Position numbers and translations under genes: made by a program
The notes under the pieces: model-generated
Told to the model about the DNA's origin: nothing
Database searches by the model: none
What the model saw: the letters and a program-made list of their open reading frames with translations, nothing else
Part shown: in pieces, positions 41,457-42,254 of the stretch
How positions within the stretch are numbered: the stretch's first letter is position 1
How the letters are laid out: each line of letters starts with the position of its first letter
Assembly (NCBI GenBank): GCA_013203045.1
Contig: JABMQN010000009.1
Span: 1-42,254, forward strand
DNA length: 42,254 bases
Direction of reading: 5' to 3'
Source of the DNA: Chloroflexota bacterium
GTDB lineage: Bacteria; Chloroflexota; Dehalococcoidia; SZUA-161; SpSt-899

Positions 41457-42254
41457 TAAAGCTCATCCTCATCATCATCGCCCAGATAAGCTGCAATCAC
41501 CTTCTTGTCCTTTTGCACTTGGGATGCTGTACCTTCCGCTATTTTCTTGCCAGTATCCAGTACGATCACTTTCTCAGCTAATCCCATCACCAGCGGCATA
41601 TCATGCTCCACCAGAATAATGGTTGTTCCCATATCACGTATTCGACGGATAAGATCACTCAATTCCCGTTTTTCCAACCGATTCAATCCAGCCCCAGGTT
41701 CATCAAGCAGAAGAAGCCTGGGTTCGGTGGCCAGAGCGCGGGCAATTGCCAGAAGCTTCTGTTGCCCTAATGGTAAACTCAATGCGTTTACCTCTGCATA
41801 CTGGCCCAGCCCCACCATGTTTAGATATTTCGTCGCCTTGAGTGATATTTCTTCTTCTTGCTTTCTACCTTTCGGCAAACGTAAGGCGGCTTCAATAAAA
41901 CCATAATTACTTCGGGGATGAAGACCAGTCATAATATTCTCTATTGCAGTCATATTCCCAAACAGCAGAACATTTTGAAATGTTCTTGCAATACCACGCC
42001 TGACTCTTAAATGAGGCGACAGCCTCAACCATCGATCTCTAAGCCATATGCCCAAATTTAACCCAATCAAAGGGCCTAACACAACATAACCTGCAAGTCC
42101 TGCCGAAACAGCCCCCCATTCAAGGCGACGCTGTTTTCCCTTATGAAACGTTCTGGCTATGTACTTGCCGTTGAACCTGATACCCCCCTGAGTTGGAGCA
42201 TATACACCTGTTATAAGGTTAAATAGTGTAGTCTTGCCAGCACCATTGGGCCCG
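41456..42254 (-). CDS. livG: branched-chain amino acid-type ABC transporter ATPase LivG (5' end outside window), with unusual insertion
   Basis: The frame is open to the window edge: GPNGAGKTTLFNLITGVY (Walker A) at the edge, then GIARTFQNVLLFGNMTAIENI (Q loop), LPLGQQKLLAIARALAT (variant signature), LLLLDEPGAGLN and VEHDMPLVMGLAEKV (H loop). Between the Walker A region and GIARTFQN there are about 43 residues more than in ordinary LivG, including an uncharged 24-residue stretch (WGAVSAGLAGYVVLGPLIGL and following) resembling a transmembrane helix. The normal PPH-like residues (LSPHLRVRRG) resume after it. An internal GTG at 42082 is not the start, because Walker A lies upstream. Confidence 0.88.
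   Translation of the reverse strand, partial: GPNGAGKTTLFNLITGVYAPTQGGIRFNGKYIARTFHKGKQRRLEWGAVSAGLAGYVVLGPLIGLNLGIWLRDRWLRLSPHLRVRRGIARTFQNVLLFGNMTAIENIMTGLHPRSNYGFIEAALRLPKGRKQEEEISLKATKYLNMVGLGQYAEVNALSLPLGQQKLLAIARALATEPRLLLLDEPGAGLNRLEKRELSDLIRRIRDMGTTIILVEHDMPLVMGLAEKVIVLDTGKKIAEGTASQVQKDKKVIAAYLGDDDEDEL

Noticed and set aside
1-42254. General reassignment of TGA
   Set aside because: prs, secA, purF, trpF, the Smr gene and others end at TGA at the expected family length.
1-42254. CRISPR array, rRNA genes, phage or integrase genes, replication origin
   Set aside because: No regularly spaced direct repeats, no rRNA-like sequence, no integrase or phage structural gene and no DnaA-box cluster were seen.

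Overview
The window (about 42 kb, moderate GC) looks like a chromosomal segment of a strictly anaerobic bacterium. The best guess is an uncultured Dehalococcoidia (Chloroflexota). Reasons: ferredoxin-dependent 2-oxoacid oxidoreductases (Por, Ior), an HdrA/HdrCB/MvhD electron-transfer locus, a CooC-type ATPase, a core-MetE-like protein, a T-box-controlled trp operon, frequent TTG starts and many small hairpin-rich intergenic repeats. The lineage call is inference; no rRNA gene is present.

Layout. 1-3207: tRNA-Asn (cut by the window edge), then a minus-strand tRNA-Arg(CCG)-porC-porD-porA-porB unit for pyruvate:ferredoxin oxidoreductase. 3348-9135: plus-strand crotonase, prs, secA, a FmdB-type zinc ribbon gene, a MITE-like element and a lipoprotein gene interrupted by TGA. 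9132-12740: pgk and cooC-like on minus, divergent from a GT87-type membrane glycosyltransferase and an Smr-domain gene. 12740-16166: a ridA gene broken by an 89-bp hairpin element, a core-MetE-like gene, a CPBP membrane protease and a radical SAM protein. 16230-18150: repeats, then an arsR-arsM-arsC operon with a palindromic operator; arsC has a stop codon at its catalytic arginine. 18205-21210: purF, purM and a GNAT gene. 21237-28504: promoter, Trp T-box and trpEGDCFBA, with a repeat before trpG and a RAYT transposase remnant between trpF and trpB. 28552-29322: prepilin peptidase. 29358-34286: minus-strand mvhD-like, hdrCB, toxin-antitoxin remnant, selenocysteine hdrA-mvhD fusion, and a 43-residue zinc ribbon gene. 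34309-36365: LysE and MFS transporters. 36396-40547: iorA-iorB-paaK-ACT. 40698-42254: livF and a partial livG.

How the genes work together. Por and Ior make reduced ferredoxin and acyl-CoA (or an aryl acid activated by PaaK) from 2-oxoacids; the Hdr/Mvh proteins probably move electrons between ferredoxin, NAD(P)H or other carriers and disulfide-like acceptors. The ars operon detoxifies arsenic by methylation. The trp operon is switched by uncharged tRNA-Trp.

The strongest single observation is that hdrA is not broken. Its in-frame TGA sits exactly where HdrA proteins carry a conserved Cys and is followed by a bacterial-SECIS-like hairpin (7-bp perfect stem, GGUC loop), so it very likely encodes selenocysteine. 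Three other genes (arsC, the lipoprotein gene, a RelE-like toxin) also carry single in-frame stops but without such a hairpin, and look like point-mutated genes. No stretch over 300 bases lacks an assigned feature: the longest gene-free interval (21211-21680) holds the trp promoter and T-box.
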